DNA of 64,000 bases from NCBI GenBank assembly GCA_003660235.1, contig QGON01000071.1, positions 62,001 through 126,000 on the forward strand, read 5' to 3'. Source of the stretch: a bacterium endosymbiont of Escarpia laminata. Its GTDB lineage: Bacteria; Pseudomonadota; Gammaproteobacteria; Chromatiales; Chromatiaceae. Position 1 is the first letter of the stretch; each line of letters starts with the position of its first letter. Made by a program: the position numbers and the translations under genes. A model generated the notes under the pieces. That model was not told where the DNA came from and did not search any database. It saw only the letters and a program-made list of their open reading frames with translations. Shown here one piece after another: positions 63,076-64,000 of this stretch.

Positions 63076-64000
63076 ATGCGTATGATTCCAGATACTCCCC
63101 ATGGCACGCACAGCCAGGCGGAGAAACGCATCTTTGACAGGCTTAGAGTGATCTCCTTTGACGAAAAGCAGGGTATCTTCACGGCCTATCATTCTCTCAA
63201 CCTTACCCGACATGCCTACAAACGCTTTGGTGAAATCGATTTCCTGATCTGTTGCTCGAAGGGTCTTTACGCCATTGAGGTCAAAGGTGGTGGTGTTTCA
63301 TATAAGGAGGGTACTTGGTACTACAGAAACCGTTATGGTGATGACAATACATCAAGAGAGGGACCGTTCAAACAAGTTGAATCTGCACTTCATGGGTTGA
63401 TGAAAAATCTGCGGGCCAACCTTCCTGATCGTGTGATTTCTCAGTTTTCCATTGGTTATGGAGTCATCTTTCCTGATTGCGAATGGCGTGTGTCCGGTTC
63501 TGAATGGGATCCACATACGCTTGCAGATGTTCGGGGTTCCAAGAATCTGGAAAGGTGGTTACGAAAGCTGTTTCAGTATTGGAGAAGTAAAGATGGGGGT
63601 AACCGTCATCCAGACAGTGTGGCGTTAAAGACTCTGCGGCGTTACCTTCGGCCCGAGTTCGAATCGGTGGTCCCTCTGCATGTCCAGGCGCAAGCAGCAG
63701 AAGACCGGATCGCGAGACTGACTGAGGACCAAATGGCCATGGTCGATGTGGTGGCCGCCAATCCAAGGGTGCTGTGCTCAGGTGGCGCAGGAACAGGCAA
63801 GACATTCCTTGCCATGGAACTTGCCCGCCGTTGGACTGCCGAGGGCATGAACGTTCTGCTGGCATGCCGTTCACCCTGGCTCAAGAATTATCTCGCGGCG
63901 CGTTTCGCCATCCCTAAGCTGACCCTTTCTCTGGCTGCTTCAACCCGGATGGCTTGCCGCCGGGCAGGTCTGGACCAATTCGATGCACTGATTGTCGATG
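63076..64000 (+). CDS. NERD-nuclease / SF1 helicase protein (3' partial)
   Basis: Open from ATG 63076 (or 63082) to the window end, at least 308 aa. The N-terminal part is a NERD nuclease-related domain: FGEIDFLICCSKGLYAIEVK with D55, E68 and K70 as the D-ExK catalytic set. A basic linker follows. The helicase begins with ARLTEDQMAMVDVVAANPRV (Q-motif-like) and Walker A CSGGAGTGKTFLA (K242); the last bases encode ALIVD, the start of Walker B. Family members are about 550-650 aa, so about half is missing. It continues the DrmAB operon (16-bp gap). Confidence 0.85.
   Translation, partial: MRMIPDTPHGTHSQAEKRIFDRLRVISFDEKQGIFTAYHSLNLTRHAYKRFGEIDFLICCSKGLYAIEVKGGGVSYKEGTWYYRNRYGDDNTSREGPFKQVESALHGLMKNLRANLPDRVISQFSIGYGVIFPDCEWRVSGSEWDPHTLADVRGSKNLERWLRKLFQYWRSKDGGNRHPDSVALKTLRRYLRPEFESVVPLHVQAQAAEDRIARLTEDQMAMVDVVAANPRVLCSGGAGTGKTFLAMELARRWTAEGMNVLLACRSPWLKNYLAARFAIPKLTLSLAASTRMACRRAGLDQFDALIVD

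Noticed and set aside
54658-64000. Calling the operon canonical DISARM
   Set aside because: Only the DrmA- and DrmB-like genes are present; no methyltransferase, DrmC, DrmD or DrmE is visible within the window.
1-64000. CRISPR arrays
   Set aside because: No regularly spaced direct repeats of 25-40 bp were seen on reading through the window; the repeats present are isolated palindromes.

Overview
The window looks like a chromosomal segment of a GC-rich gammaproteobacterium. Evidence is the conserved block nusA-infB-rbfA-truB-rpsO-pnp, the order ffs-dnaX-ybaB-recR, an OmpR/EnvZ-like pair, Nei, DapD with a YffB-like protein, and a cytochrome c-prime-like protein. A Chromatiales-like or sulfur-oxidising relative would fit, but no marker here settles the genus.

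Layout. 1-7.8 kb: the nusA-pnp transcription, translation and RNA-decay operon, closed by a strong terminator. 7.9-17 kb: ordinary genes, namely a small secreted protein, a lipoprotein serine hydrolase, an ECF sigma/anti-sigma pair, YceI with cytochrome b561, a GGDEF/EAL protein, a rhodanese and nei. 17.1-22.5 kb: tRNA-Glu(TTC) followed by accessory DNA. This holds a GNAT toxin with a 53-aa partner, an IS200 tnpA stub, an ISAs1-type element bounded by inverted repeats whose transposase is split at a dnaX-like slippery site, a second YceI gene and a redoxin with a Fur-like box. 22.5-26.6 kb: a SWIM/SNF2 helicase pair and a decayed toxin-antitoxin module. 26.8-30.7 kb: an RtcR regulator divergent from an operon that lacks rtcBA. 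That operon has a -24/-12 promoter, a large upstream dyad and a structured 272-nt gap. 30.8-41.4 kb: EnvZ/OmpR-like genes, a decayed FadL-type porin, a c-type cytochrome, a second GGDEF/EAL protein, a glycosyltransferase, an acetolactate synthase and a lipoprotein. 41.4-48.3 kb: 4.5S RNA, dnaX, ybaB, recR, hinT and a copper ATPase with a C-terminal CopZ-like domain. 48.4-52.4 kb: a lysine/diaminopimelate cluster (dapD, yffB-like, dapL, lysA). 52.5-54.6 kb: IS and gene remnants, a DUF523 protein and a Phd/ParE-type module.

54.66-64 kb, the most interesting part: a tightly packed + strand operon of a DEDDh exonuclease, a DrmA-like helicase, a DrmB-like DUF1998 protein, a small UvrD-like protein, an unrecognised 517-aa protein, and a NERD-nuclease/SF1-helicase protein cut by the window end. 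It shares the DrmA-DrmB core of DISARM, but the DISARM partners (methyltransferase, DrmC phospholipase-D protein, DrmD/DrmE) are not visible. It is therefore best read as a non-canonical DrmAB defence system.
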